Shown here: positions 1 through 12,343 of the stretch, piece after piece | Position numbering within the stretch: position 1 is the first letter of the stretch | Layout of the letters: every line of letters starts with the position of its first letter | Source of the DNA: Lingula anatina | Taxonomy: Eukaryota; Brachiopoda; Lingulata; Lingulida; Lingulidae | DNA: 39,042 bases | Reading direction: 5' to 3' | Assembly: GCF_001039355.2 (NCBI RefSeq) | Contig: NW_019775660.1 | Span: forward strand, 224,826-263,867 | Notes under the pieces: generated by a model | What the model was told of the DNA's origin: nothing | Databases searched by the model: none | The model's input: only the letters and a program-made list of their open reading frames with translations | Made by a program: the position numbers and the translations under genes

Positions 1-138
1 GGGGGGGGGGGGGGGGTAAACCCCACCTCACTGTTTTCAATTGAGTCGTGATTGCAGAAAGAAGGGGACTAAAGGGTACCCTTCCAGGTTGCCATGTGTA
101 TATTTTTTCTGAATGGTTACCGCTTCTGACCCCCACCT

Positions 139-182
139 TACACACACACACGCAAACACACACACGCGCGCGCGCGCGTGCA
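139..182. repeat. (CA)n/(CG)n alternating purine-pyrimidine tract
   Basis: CACACACACACGCAAACACA runs into CGCGCGCGCGCGTG. Such tracts can adopt Z-DNA. It lies near the left edge, which begins with 16 Gs. Confidence 0.85.
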
Positions 183-906
183 CCATTAAAATTTCAGCAT
201 ACCTGCCGAGGTTAGGAAAGTGTAGGAATATTTCTGCTCAAGTGGGTGACTGATACCCTCTACCAGCGTCTCAGTTATTATTGTGGACATTTTTTGCTGA
301 ATCGACATCAGACCAAAATGACTGTCTATTTATCTAGAGACCTATCTGTGAATGTCTTTGAAAAATCAATCTGTCGCCCTGGTAGAGGGTAGGTGACCGA
401 TACCGATAGCCAGGAGGACCCAAAACACGTAGGGCGTATTTACAGTTCGGGGAGGGGTGTTGTTACATCAAGAAACAACAGCAAGAGACAGGGTTTTATT
501 AAAGTAGTCCAGGGATGATTCCTTTTAAAGAGAGTGACGACAGTCTTGGGTTTAGAATTCTATTTAGTTGTAACATCGTTTTCTGCTCAACAATTTACTT
601 TTTTTACTTAAACAAACTCTAGTTACCTTACAATGATTCAGTCACAAACAAATGTCAGGGTGGGGTTAGCCTCTACCACGTGGCCATCTTTAGTGGTTCT
701 TCCTTTTAAAATAGAAGACGATTGTTTGCCCTAACCACCAGCATAATAAATGCATAATAAATGGTTCATTTTCGTGACACCTGCGTTTAAGGAGTCCCCG
801 AGTAAATTATATGTATGTGTACTTGAGAACAGACGACTGAGGTGTGTGGCTCTTTAATATGAAAAGATGAAATTTTTCCTGATAATATTATGTTTTTGTC
901 CCCAAC

Positions 907-930
907 TTCTCTCTCTCTCTCTCTCTCTCT
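907..930. repeat. (CT)n microsatellite
   Basis: About 12 uninterrupted CT units. The short reading frame across it at 867-1112 is low-complexity and not supported as a gene. Confidence 0.9.
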
Positions 931-1689
931 CCCCTGAATCGCTCTGTCTTCCAAGAAGACTCCAACCTGATGTTATGCTTCATGTTTGTTTATACAAATT
1001 TGATCTCAAGTGCAATGAACATAAAAACAGTCAGTTAGTTGGTTTGTTTTGGGAAAAGTTAAGATTGTATATAGAAATGTCGCCATCGACAATGTATCAT
1101 TTAATAACATGACATGACGAATGCAGATTCGTGAGAATTCGAAGGCCCTCAGCTTTGAAAGCCACTAAATATACGTCTTGTTATCTTATCGTAAGGTTTA
1201 TGTAGTACAAAATGTGGCATAATGCAAAACAGTTCAAAATGATGACGTTTCCTTAGCATATTGGAGACATCCAGTCCATCTTTACTTAAATCTACTGTTA
1301 AGGTTTTTCTTGGTCTTTTTTTAAAAAAGAAAACTTACCCAGAGACCACAAAAAGTTTGTCATAGAACATTATGAGTGAGTTAAGTTGCTGAGAAAGGCC
1401 AGTTGCTTACAGTCTTTGGAATTCAGGGTTAATAATGTCAGTCTTTAGGACGATATGAATGCAAACTGTCGTTGTCATAGCAACATCTATCATATAGTAC
1501 CCTTTCGATGGCCTTTTGAGCGTGACACGCTTGATTTTACTATTTGGATTGCTAGTAGATACGGACCCTAACAAAGGGGATTATTTTTGATGTATTTTCC
1601 TAACCACCTGGGTGTAGCCCCCCTGCTCCCAGGCCATCACCCACCGCCCCAATGATGACTAGTCACAGGTACCAAATGTCTTTGATTCA

Positions 1690-1900
1690 TCGGGCGTGTC
1701 ACCAGCTCCGTGTGTCACCACTTGACAGTGTTGACATGTCACTGTCATCTCCCGTGTGTCAGAATCTGACATTGTCACCCCCCCAATTAACCGAGGGCGT
1801 GACACACTGACCATGAGAATATCCACGCTGTTGACACTGACTGTAACTCTCAGTGTGTTGGGTGTGTCAACCAAGCATGGATAGGCGTGTCATCACTGCC
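1690..1900. promoter_or_regulatory. Dense cluster of TGACA/TGTCA words
   Basis: About a dozen copies of TGACA or its complement TGTCA occur in about 210 bases, some as TGACATGTCA and TTGACAGTG. Spacing is irregular, unlike a simple satellite. TGACA is the core of TALE homeodomain (Meis/TGIF class) sites, so a homotypic regulatory cluster is possible; a decayed short tandem repeat is the alternative. Confidence 0.3.
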
Positions 1901-4787
1901 CATGTTTGATTAAATAAACTCCCTCCATCCCCGATAGGTACTTCTGAGCGTGAGTCACTGTTAGATATCTTAAGGTGTGCCCTGTAACTGTAAGGTTAAG
2001 AAAACATAACCTTGGTCCTCGTCATGTGACAGTGAACGTGAACCTAACTTTAATTCTCTTAATTTCGAGTCAGCCGACCCCCCCCCCCAAAAAAAAAAGA
2101 CAATAAAATAAATTAATTGAAAATTTAAAAAATACTGCATCGAAGAATATCAATGCACATGCGTAGCATCATTTAAGGCTCTTACAAACTCCTTAAACGC
2201 GAAGGATATCATTGTATCATTGTTTTATCATATATAATATATTATAGTTTTTCAAACATGTTTTGTGTAGGTAGACAACCGTCTACGTCCGTGATTCATA
2301 CTGAGAGTATTACATGTATTTACAAGACATTTACTCCTCCAATTTTGAAATATGAAGTCTCACCCACCGATAGTTTAGATAAACTTGATAAATACAAGTT
2401 TGAGTTGGTAATGACTGGAGACGAACGAGACCATGCTTTCTGTAAATAATTTAAGGTAAATAAAGAAAATAAATGAAAGGAAAAACTTAAATTAAAATTT
2501 CGCTTAAATTTATTACAAAAACACACCCTTTCTTTAATGTAATATATATTCTTATTTATATCAATATCCGATGTTTACGAGGTAACTTTTATATAGCACT
2601 GGACTCAGAAGAGCATGCCCCTTCTTCATTTACCTCTGTTATTATAAAATGAATATTCCCCAAATATTGTCACTCTTGCCTTAAATGACCGCGGAGGTAT
2701 AACCCTACTGACTTAAACATAACAAGGTGGAGCACCCTACACAGATGTCTTATCTCTTTTCACCCGCACAACCTTTGTAACGACATGATGGAGTCATCAG
2801 AAAACAAGATTAAAATGATAATCGCAAAAATATTGTTGAATAAAAAAGACGTCAAATGATGTATCGAGTTCAATCTTTTCAGTCCAACATATATCCTTTG
2901 TCTGATTGAAGTCAAGTATAAAACACGTATCGGTGTTGAGTTTATCTAAATATTGAGGATGACGACCACGCCCTGTGTACTCTGTCTCTCAACGCAAGTA
3001 CAGATTATGATAGCATTCGTAATTTGTCAACAAGATAAATCGGTATTAAACTTGTATAGCACACGGTATTACCAAAACACGCCACGCCCAACTCTTCTAA
3101 CATTTAACACAATTAAACGCTGCGGAGGATAACATTAGCCACTGTGTATTTGGAAAAACCATAGCATTATTTAAAAATTGAAAATGAAATAATATTATTA
3201 TATATAGTATAGTATTAATAATATTAATACAGTATAAATGGATAGTACCAGCTCTATGTAAACAATCTGTTTGCACAGTAGATCCTAGTAGCGCAGATTG
3301 AAGTGTGTCACACCCAAGGATCGCTGATAACACCGGGGTTAAGAGATAATGATGTTAATATTTGTAATTCTGATTACCATAATTTGCTCTCTAGGTTTAT
3401 CACCTCAGATTTTGGTGTTGATGCGGCAAATGTTGTCAGAAATGGTTTTAGGGTGTGAATTATTTACCGAATAATGAATAATATATTTATAATTTATTTA
3501 TTTATATTTCTTAATTAGGAGGCTGATCATATAAGTTTTAAGATAAGCAATACAGTGCATTATTACCAAAAGAAAACAATTTATTGCCTTTCTTGAATTA
3601 GTAGCTTTCTCAATCTTTATCATAACAAGTTGATACACTTTTAATATAAATTTGTAGCCGTTACTTGTCGAAAAAATCCCTCGCCTGCCAATCTCATGGG
3701 CTCTACGATATAATTTCTGGTCTATATAATATGCGACACTCTCACTCTTATGGTTTAAATGAATGTCTCTTCATCAAGCTACCAGCAATTGTCTTATATT
3801 TCATTCTTAAATTCTCTCTCTCATTTCTGTATAGTAATAACACAAAGTGGGTTGTTTGAGCACAGATCTGTGACACATATAAGTATCATTATATAGCAAT
3901 CGTTGAATTTAAAGCCACTCTATTTCCAACATAGTGTGTAATAGCTACAGTCTTGTGACCTTTTATATATGGTTTAGTATACCTGATGGCATATTAAACC
4001 CAGAAGGGACGCAGCTATGTATAAATCATATTTGTTATCAGAACGTGTATCTCTGATAAGAGGTACGTATAACCTTATGGTGTATTTCCACCTCCTCTTC
4101 CTCTGTGTTTTATACAACCATGGAAATAATTTTCACACAGGTGAATTCTTCTCGCGCTAGGACAGTGGTCTTACAAGGTGACCACACACATTGTGGTTGA
4201 CCACTCTTTGTTGCCTAGCAACGGAATTTATTCATTTCTTCTTTTTTTTAAACAAAGTCAACTGTCATAAGTATTAAGCGTCGCTGTTCCTTTTTAAAGC
4301 AAACCAAAAAAAAGGATGAGACTCTCATGAGACAAGAAAGGCAAAGTCAATAAGTATGAATTAGAGCATTTAGTACCCTATAATGAAAAAGCAGGTCTGG
4401 GTGTTAAAAACAGTGGTCTTTTTGTGTCAAGAACTTTGATCTCTCCATATTAACCCACGTGGCTACTGCCTTTTTGCGTGCGCCTGTTCCATTTCTCCGT
4501 GTAATATATAGTTCAGCTTGTATGTTGCGCACAAACACTCCTATGACTCTAAAACAACCAGTTCTCTCCAGATAAACATGAGTAAGCAGTCCGCTGGTAG
4601 ACGCACTAGCAAGCATATCTTTTTATTCACTTAACTGTTTATTTATTTGTTTGTTTTTAGAGTACCACGTGCAAAGACATTCAAAATGATACTCTAAGCA
4701 CGAATGGTAAAATCAAGAAAAGTGCGAAAATGGGGAAAAAATAGTACATTGGCAATCATCTGAGTTATTGAAAAATTAATTGTGTCA

Positions 4788-4835
4788 TTTAAACATTTAA
4801 CACGGCAGCATGGCATTTGATCATTTTTGGAAAAT
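4788..4835. repeat. Copy of the M6 3' UTR start, located upstream of exon 2
   Basis: TTAAACATTTAACA and GCATGGCATTTGATCATTTT are shared with 8275-8328, just after the M6 stop codon, in the same orientation. The downstream copy has about 9 extra bases and one extra T. The similarity fades on both sides. Confidence 0.6.
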
Positions 4836-5514
4836 TCATTTGATTTTTTTTAATATGGATGTATCTTCTGTGGAGTGTAACCGCCATCTACTTATATTAA
4901 CGCTAAAATATGATATATATGAATTGTTTGCTATGTTAACGCATTCCAAAGATTACTGAGGTTTCTGTCTGGCATGATGAGATTGAAAAAGGTGTCTTGT
5001 CATGAAATGGCGCTGCATGTTATTTCAGTGTTCCATGACTTGAAAATTGTAAGGCTTTGACGCCACGTGTTGCGGCAAGAAACTCAAGCTAATAAATGAT
5101 ACGATGAAATGTTAAGATGAAAGGCAATAACATTCATCATGGTTTTATATGAAACTGCAACAGTGTAAGGCATTTGTGAAAAAGCCAATTTGTTTTAGGC
5201 TTGACGAAAACAAGTTATATTGTCGGCTTGGATTATTATCATGGTTTTAGACGACTGAAGCTGTCATTCATTCGAATAGATTTTTATCGTCCTGTTGTTA
5301 CTTAGTATCAGTTGCAACAGTATCATTATCAACAGAAGATCTAATTGTCTTCAATCACCTATTTCGTCTGAATCGTCTATTAATGCTTTTAAAATTCTCC
5401 TAAATATTTCTATATTTTTTCTGCTAGACACTGAAATATTGGAGGTAAAAACTATTTCAATATCAAGCTGTTGACTGAAGAAAAATTAATTCATTCTATA
5501 TTTTTACTTTTCAG

Positions 5515-8252
5515 GATGCAACAACTGTTGCCGCAGTATTCCGTTTGCCTCGATCTTCGCCACCATTCTTGTCGTAGGTGGAGTGGTCGTCTTCAGCCTT
5601 TACCTTTATGACGGCATGCAGACAGTCAAGGTCATCATGTCCGACCACTTTCTCATGTCGGCTGACACGATACAATGGTAATTATTTTCATTATATCAAG
5701 TGTAATTCTAACAAAATCCAAGATAGATTAATAAAGTTGAAATAATCATATACATGGTTTGGAAAAATTAATTAATTTTGGCATCAAGAATTCAGAAAAT
5801 TTCGTCAACCTACGTCTTCTGGTTAATAAAGCGAGAACGTAGAGTCGTTGACTGACTTACAGATTGGCCCCATTCAGAATAGGGGACCAACTATTCCGAG
5901 GGCCAAATATGGCCGACCCACTTGAATACTTCCCTACGGGATATCTATTCGTGGGAATGGTGTCTTATATTGTCGCCTATTTAATACACTGTATCTGTAT
6001 AGCATTTAAATCTAATGAAAATGATTGACCTTTCTCCGTCCGCACTATATTGTCAATCAAAAGATAAAGTAAATGATGGAATAATTCCTTATAGTGACGC
6101 ACATTGAAATGTGAAATGTTTTAGGACTTTTCCTCTGTCCCTAACGGTCCCATGGGCGAAAAATTATTCATTTACCATATATATGTAAACTCTTTGTATT
6201 GACCAAAATATGGTACTGATTACTGTACATTATATGTGTATATATTTCATTAATGATACACGTATGTTACTGACATGCAAGCATACCCGCTGATTGTAAT
6301 ACTGAACACAGTATACTGACAAGTTCTTCTCTGATTTCAAGGGTGGATCAGCTGAGGACTGGCCTGATTGCTGTAGCAGCTGTGATGGCGTTCTGCGCTC
6401 TGTTAAAGCTTCTGTTCGGTTTCATGGTGACTGGTCGCACGCGGGAAGACTGCTGTAGGAGGGGCTGCCCCAACGCCTGTGGGAAATTCATGGGAGGCCT
6501 GGTGAGAATTTTTATTTATTTATTTATTTTGAATTAATCAGAATATTGAATGACAATAAATACATAACTTGTAAATTTTTCAATTGACATATATAGAAAT
6601 CTGTGTTGAATTAAAGAGAACCGGCCACTTCTTTCATATACTGTACAAATCCATTTGGCCCTGTCATTCTCTGTTGAAATCAAGGTAAAAATGACCTACA
6701 GAAGTAACTTTCCTAATGCTGAAAAACTTCATTCAGACTTTTTCAGGGCAATATGTCATTCGTAAACTTAACGTTTCAGAATATTTATAATCATGTTTAT
6801 GTTATGTTTTAAATTTCAAAGATTTTTTTTTCAATTTAGTTCATCCTCCTCACATGGTTGTTCCATATCGTCTGGCTTGCTGTCACGTGCTGTGCTGCTG
6901 TCCTCCTATTGGCTCAAATGATGATGTCAAGCATGTGTGATCTTAGAGAACCAGGAAGCTGTTTAGATCTCACAAATTATGGTAAGTAGTTTTATTTTTA
7001 GACAACGGATGCGGAACTGGGGTTTTTCGAGTAGACTTGGACAGTTCCAAAACTTTTTTTGTGAAAAGGTTGAAGTACATGTATGAGCACAGCCCTTCGG
7101 AAATAGGAAATTGAAACAACAGCGCTTTCTAGAGGTGAATGTTAGGCACATGTACAAGACAAGGTATTAATTGTCCGCCTACTTTCAAAGTGATACAGGG
7201 GGGATAACCTAATATATTATCTATGAAAATGGGGCTTTTTTTCTTGTCCATTTTCCTGTCTGTAAAAGTCAAGGTTGTCCCGGCTTTTTTTATCCTACTT
7301 ATGCTTCTTTATTTCGGTATCTGACAAAATATTTTTGGTTATGTTCTCACATTCGATACTAATGTAATAACTATATTTCAGGTATTGAAACAGGCAGCTT
7401 CAACGGCACTACTTACAAAATATGTGACCAGGACACCATACTTGCCTTCTGCGACGATGTAAGTGTTTCCATATCTTTACAGTCCATGAGCGGTGATCTT
7501 TTATTTAACAAAATTTAAACACTCTGAAAATTCTAACACTGTTCATGAATTACCAAGGTACATTCTTTCCAAATTCATTGAGAAAAGCAGTCCGTTTTCG
7601 AGTTCTAAATTCCCAATTTTATCCGTTATGGGTGAAATTAACAACCAGATTTACCCAACAATAAATGGGTTGAGTTAGTGATCGTACTTCTATTTACTGT
7701 ACATTGTATGAATCTTCTGAATTTGTCATTGTTTCCTCAATTTTAGGTGGATTACATGTGGGTGCCGGGTATTGGAATCTTGGCAGGAGCTGCCGCCATT
7801 GTTCTCGGATTCGTAAGTATCTTGTATTTTGACGTTTAAGCAGTGATTTTGCCTTTAGTATGTCTTTCAATAAGGATACTTTTCTACGCCTCTGACCTGG
7901 GTCTATTTACATTTATTTTCTTCGTCTTTAAGTTTATAGTGTTTCAAGGAGATAATCTGACCAGCCGCTTTTTGCCCCCCTTTTCGGAGTAAACAGATAG
8001 AAGAGTGTGGGCTAAAAAGAACTGAATCGACAAAATTACCAAGCCGTCGTTTTTTTTCTCTTCTCTTTTAATTATCTATTTATTTCGTTTATTTTTAAAA
8101 ATCAGGTTTATGTGAAATAATGTTCATTTTGATGTTTATTTCAGTTGCACTACATGGGAACATTGACAGCTAATTACGTCTACTTGAAGAAGGAAGAATG
8201 GTTTGAGGAAAACTACAACCAAGATATGGCTATGATGCACATGAAAGCATAA
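5515..8252 (+). CDS. Myelin proteolipid protein / neuronal glycoprotein M6 family, exons 2-7 (start exon missing)
   Basis: Six exons join in frame: 5515-5677, 6342-6501, 6840-6981, 7382-7458, 7747-7812 and 8145-8252 (TAA). All have AG acceptors and GT donors, mostly GTAAGT-like. They encode about 238 residues with four hydrophobic segments: TM1 in exon 2 (IPFASIFATILVVGG), TM2 in exon 3, TM3 in exon 4 (LTWLFHIVWLAVTCC), and TM4 across the last two exons (GILAGAAAIVLGFLHYMG). The N-terminal CNNCC is a likely palmitoylation cluster. The large extracellular loop carries four cysteines (MCDL, SCLDL, KICD, AFCDD), like the two disulphides of the PLP/M6 family, and an N-glycosylation site (NGT). 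CLDL and the HYM...L.ANY.Y end of TM4 are family hallmarks. These tetraspan proteins sit in neuronal or glial plasma membranes and act in membrane organisation and process outgrowth. Exon 2 begins in codon position 2, so the previous exon must supply one base. In vertebrate PLP1 exon 1 encodes little more than the start Met, which fits. I could not locate that exon here. The total length is slightly shorter than the vertebrate proteins (about 276-278 aa). Confidence 0.93.
5864..5950. mobile_element. Solo arm of foldback family C in an M6 intron
   Basis: It starts TTGGCCCCATTCAGAATAGG and continues through GAGGGCCAAATATGG and CGACCCACTTGAATACTTCC, matching the arms of the element at 15190-15375. 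No matching inverted arm was seen downstream, so this is a truncated copy in the intron between M6 exons 2 and 3. Confidence 0.5.
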
Positions 8253-8274
8253 ACAAATCAGCTGCCTTGACAAA

Positions 8275-8328
8275 CTTAAACATTTAACAGCAGACGACAG
8301 CATGGCATTTGATCATTTTTTGGAAAAT
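8275..8328. repeat. 3' UTR copy of the 50-bp repeat also at 4788
   Basis: It begins 23 bases after the M6 stop codon and matches 4788-4835, apart from an inserted segment around GCAGACGA. It could be a dispersed repeat or a local duplication. Confidence 0.6.
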
Positions 8329-9342
8329 ATCGGGATAAAATAGCTACTTAAGAGATGTGTATTCCCACGTATTTGAATTGTCGTCAAAATCGAAACTCTT
8401 TGGATCTTGTAGTGGACGGAATACCACGAAATTGTTCGAAGAGGTCCGAATGAGTTTCGACTGTGGAATCAAAGAAAGTCCCAGATTGTGTTGTCAAGAT
8501 TCGGGAAATCTACTAAAAATGAATATAATAGATTGCAAACTTTAGGCAAACGTCCTAGCATCATGAACCGAACCGATGGCCACAAAGGCGTATAGGAAAT
8601 GGATTCGCAATACTCTATTCATACAAAATGCCAGAGTGATGTTGTTGTGGTACTCGCAGTTTGGATTGAAATGTGAGGTTACCACTCCAATATGGCGTCC
8701 TATAATACTGCCTAGGGGCAATGTACTTAATATGTATATTTATGGATTCTCTGTACCTCGTTTCAGCGTGTATGATCAAATATTGTGCAGCGTTTTATGA
8801 TCGGAATATTTTGTCAAACATAAGCCGAAACATTGGCTTTGCAATGTGGGAAACTCATTCCAGTTCTAATAAGTGACCTTAAAAACTCATGCCATTGGAA
8901 TAGTTCATGTTACTTATTGCATTTATCATTCCAAAGTAAGAATCTCATACGTTTATAGTTTACTGCCATGGACTTTATTCATTCAGCTGTATTTGAAATT
9001 GAAACTTTTTGTACAGAAGGAAACGTGTCAGGTAGGCCTACACGTTACTTGTTTATTCTTTGACTTTAGTGATTCCGACTGGAATAGAATGCCATACGCA
9101 AACTTTCACTGTACGACTTAAAACCCGAGTCATCGTCTTTTAATCAGCAAAAAGATGGCAGGGATTATTGTAGATTCCTTGTTGTAAAGGCCACAAGATG
9201 CAAATTTGAATAGATTTATTTATAGGCAAGTGATGCATTAGTTTATTAGAGTTTGATATACACGTGTAGGCTGTATATAAAGCTTCTTTTAGTTAAACAA
9301 CGTCAAACTGTGTGTATCAGAACCGAAACACATTTTACACAA

Positions 9343-9348
9343 AATAAA
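9343..9348 (+). terminator. Polyadenylation signal AATAAA of the M6 family gene (proximal)
   Basis: A canonical AATAAA about 1.09 kb past the stop codon in the sense orientation. A second one is at 9692-9697. Which is used cannot be told from sequence. Confidence 0.45.
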
Positions 9349-10092
9349 GTCATAAAACACAAAAGCTGTCGATATTTTGTTTTCCTTTGAAAGGTTATTT
9401 ACTGCAATGGCAGGTACGTTGGGCACATTTCCAGCCTCTATTCCCTTCTCAGCCCCCCCCCCCCCCCTCCTCTCGCACCAAGAAAAAACGTTTAACCAGC
9501 GAAATGAGACAAAATGAAGCTATATTATCAGCCTTTCGTATAATGGCAGAAAATCAGCTATTATTATAAATTCATTACCTATTACCTATATATCTATTAT
9601 TTCCAATTAGAGAATGGCATTACACCCATTGTATTGCTGTAATTGTATTATTTATTGTACAAGGGCATGATAATTTATGTACTGGTACAGAAATAAATCT
9701 AATTCAATTGAACATAAATCGCGCGACTCGCGCTCTCTAGCATGCTGTGTTTTCCCAGTCTTCTCTAACACAATCATCGCCCCGTGATCCACTTCTCCTA
9801 CTATGGCATTGTTATTCAAATTATACGAACTCCAAGTGATAGATAGTCAGGAAAGCATGATGGAGTACACAGATTCCAAAACGTGGTGGTGGTTCTCGTG
9901 GATAAAATATGGTATATTCAAAGCTGCTTGCTTGAAATGGACACAACAACACGTAAGTAAAACATGCGCGTTGCTTTTCTCATTACTGGAACGGATGCTG
10001 GAACGTAAATTTCTTGTAAGAAGGACATTTTTAAAAGTGTACCCTGATGTCAGTTGAGGTGATTATCTAATCATCACAAGGGTTGGTGAGTT

Positions 10093-10115
10093 GGGGGGGG
10101 GGGGGGGGGGGGGGG
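10093..10115. repeat. G homopolymer, about 23 bases
   Basis: An uninterrupted G run, which can form quadruplex structures; its length is prone to sequencing error. Confidence 0.9.
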
Positions 10116-11248
10116 CACAGTTTACCTGTGCCAGTCGAGAGATATCTACATGGACTACCCGGCTGATTTTGCATGTCGTACATATGTTGATGGTTTCTCC
10201 TCTTGAAATATAAAAAAAGTATGCACATTTAGACTTTTGCGATATCAAACGAAATTATAAACTTCCTATGTTATATTTCTATCTTATTCCAGTCGTCAAC
10301 GCCCGCAGGAAACAAAGATGTGTAGGAGAAGTGACAACAGTTCTATCGCACCATCTGCTAGCAGTATCAGCATGTTAGATGAAGGGGACACAAATATGGG
10401 ATGAAACTGAAATGCAACCAGCGTGAAGCTCAAAATGTTACTCACCTTTTTTGGTTTCGTAGTCAAATGTATATGAATGAAAGTTATATGTATGACAATA
10501 CTTATCATGTATGAATTCTAATGCTTGCTAGGCTCCTACCTTTGTAACATCAAAACGTTAAAATAAAAATAAATTTAAACTGCACATAATTAATCTGCGT
10601 CCCTGCTAGAGGGTACCTTCCTACCCGTATTATGAAGGAATGCGTAATCCGTTGTTAAATGTAGGGAAACCATGGAGACCCACCATTTAATGTACGGAGT
10701 AACAAAAATAAATTAATTAGTATTCAATGTTCGTGCCTGAGAAGTCCACAACCATTGTGTTGGCAACATTTTAAGGAGTCTTTCAGAAAAGGAAGTTATC
10801 GATTAATCGAATCGATTGACTACACAAGGAAACTGTAAATGAGCGACACGTTTTAAGCACCATATTTATAACATTACATTGTAGTCTACACGTACTTCAT
10901 CTCATTGTAGTCACTGTATTTAAGATACACAGTGTTTGTAGATTGCAATAAATTTCATGGTAACTGTTCATTTTGCTTCACATTGAGAATTGTATAGTTG
11001 CAGTTTGTAATTTTAGCAAATATCAGCACGACTTGGCATGTCTTTTAGCAACACATTGAATGCCATTACTTTGATATTGAAAACACGTACGTTTAAAATG
11101 TCATTGAAATGAAATAAATCTAAACAACCTGGCGTAATATTTCAGTAGTTATTCTTTTCACATTTCACTCTCCAATGGATATATATATTTTTTAGAAAAT
11201 TCCAATTAATGATGAGAGACAAAAAGTCTTATCAGTTTAATTTCTGTT

Positions 11249-11456
11249 GGACTCGATCTCTTTCTCTTGTACCTCTTCTCTAGTATTTTTTACAAGTCAG
11301 AGGAGTTACCGACTACGCCACTGGGCCGGGGAAAAACCGTCTACTACAAATGAAACCTTCATAGTATACTCCGTGCTTCATTTTTTTTTCTTCAAAATAA
11401 AAACTCTGCAGAACTCGATCCTGTCACCTTCTGGTTCCCAGTCTACCACGTTACCG
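11249..11456 (-). mobile_element. tRNA-derived SINE-like repeat with two A/B-box pairs
   Basis: On the minus strand a proximal unit has an A-box-like CGTGGTAGACTGG region (11456-11437) and a B-box-like GGATCGAGTTC (11421-11411). A second unit has GGCCCAGTGGCGTAGTCGG (11327-11309) and GATCGAGTCC (11258-11249). These resemble RNA polymerase III promoter boxes of tRNA-derived SINEs, possibly dimeric. Neither unit folds as an obvious intact tRNA, so I do not call a tRNA gene. Confidence 0.35.
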
Positions 11457-12343
11457 GTTCGTCTATTCGCCCAACCACCCACCCTAAACTTTCGATCTTT
11501 CCTTTATAGTTACTGATGACGTAGGCCAAAATTTTGACAAGTTTTAATTGAAAATAAATACTCCACAAAACGAATCGGTATGATTTTTTACAGATTTCAA
11601 AGTGAAATATATGCAAGAAAAAGATTCAGCTGTTTTTTTAGGAATGGCTTTAATAAAGTTTTTGTCAATATTGAAACAAGTTGTTTAGTAAGTAATTTCG
11701 TAAAATAGTGATCTCTTCATTTTACGAATTGTTCCTAAGGTTTTTTATCTTCAAACCGAGAAGTTCGGGAAATATATTTATTGTTGAATGATAGCTCCAG
11801 CACCGAATATTCGGACTTTGATTTTCTCTGGCGTTTCAGGTGGCATCGATTTACATTTTGGGTAAAATAATTTAGACATCTCTACAAACCAAAAATTCAG
11901 TGCAATGACAGATGGCACAATGCACATGTATGACAACAGCTAACGAAATACACGACCACGTAATAAAACCGAACTGATAAAGAGAATTCAAACTTACAAA
12001 ACTTTATTCACATTACAATAAAATAAATCAATGTTGAAAATACTAGTAACAATGTACATTTCTCAGCAAAAAAGTATTTATGTACTTTATGATTTGAATC
12101 AGAATAGTCACGTTAAGATATGTGAATAAAAAAATAAAGAAATAAAACTAAATCAAATTTTGACAATTCTTTCACAGAATAATAACTCTCTTGGGTAAAT
12201 AATTACACAAACTATAATAATGACCATTGCACTTACTCTTTTTACTTTTGGATGACACATATCGTTATTTTCATGAACATGTCCGTATTGTATTCACTGT
12301 CTTATCTCAATTTTACTACTTTTACTACTCCGTTCCACGTAGC

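Larger units (their letters stand above)
1..5514. other. Left flank and probable first intron of the M6 gene; no recognised gene
   Basis: Apart from the microsatellites, the TGACA cluster and the 4788 repeat, I see no supported coding sequence. An inverted pair around CTGGTAGAGGGTA (about 245-270 and 370-393) may be a decayed element, with a similar CTAGAGGGTA at 10615. The M6 start exon and promoter could lie here or outside the window. Confidence 0.5.
8253..9715 (+). other. 3' UTR of the M6 family gene with two polyadenylation signals
   Basis: The stretch after the TAA holds no recognised coding sequence. Canonical AATAAA hexamers lie at 9343-9348 and 9692-9697, so the transcript probably ends near 9365 or 9715, giving a 3' UTR of about 1.1 or 1.45 kb. 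A C-run lies at about 9453-9467. The first 75 bases after the stop include a segment (8275-8328) that also occurs upstream of exon 2 at 4788-4835. Transcript ends are inferred. Confidence 0.55.
9716..12343. other. Intergenic, no recognised gene
   Basis: AT-rich DNA with a G-run and a SINE-like unit. Open frames here are short and show no domain. Confidence 0.5.

Noticed and set aside
11302-11327. tRNA gene
   Set aside because: A- and B-box-like words are present, but no cloverleaf with an anticodon arm and acceptor stem could be drawn; a SINE-like repeat fits better.
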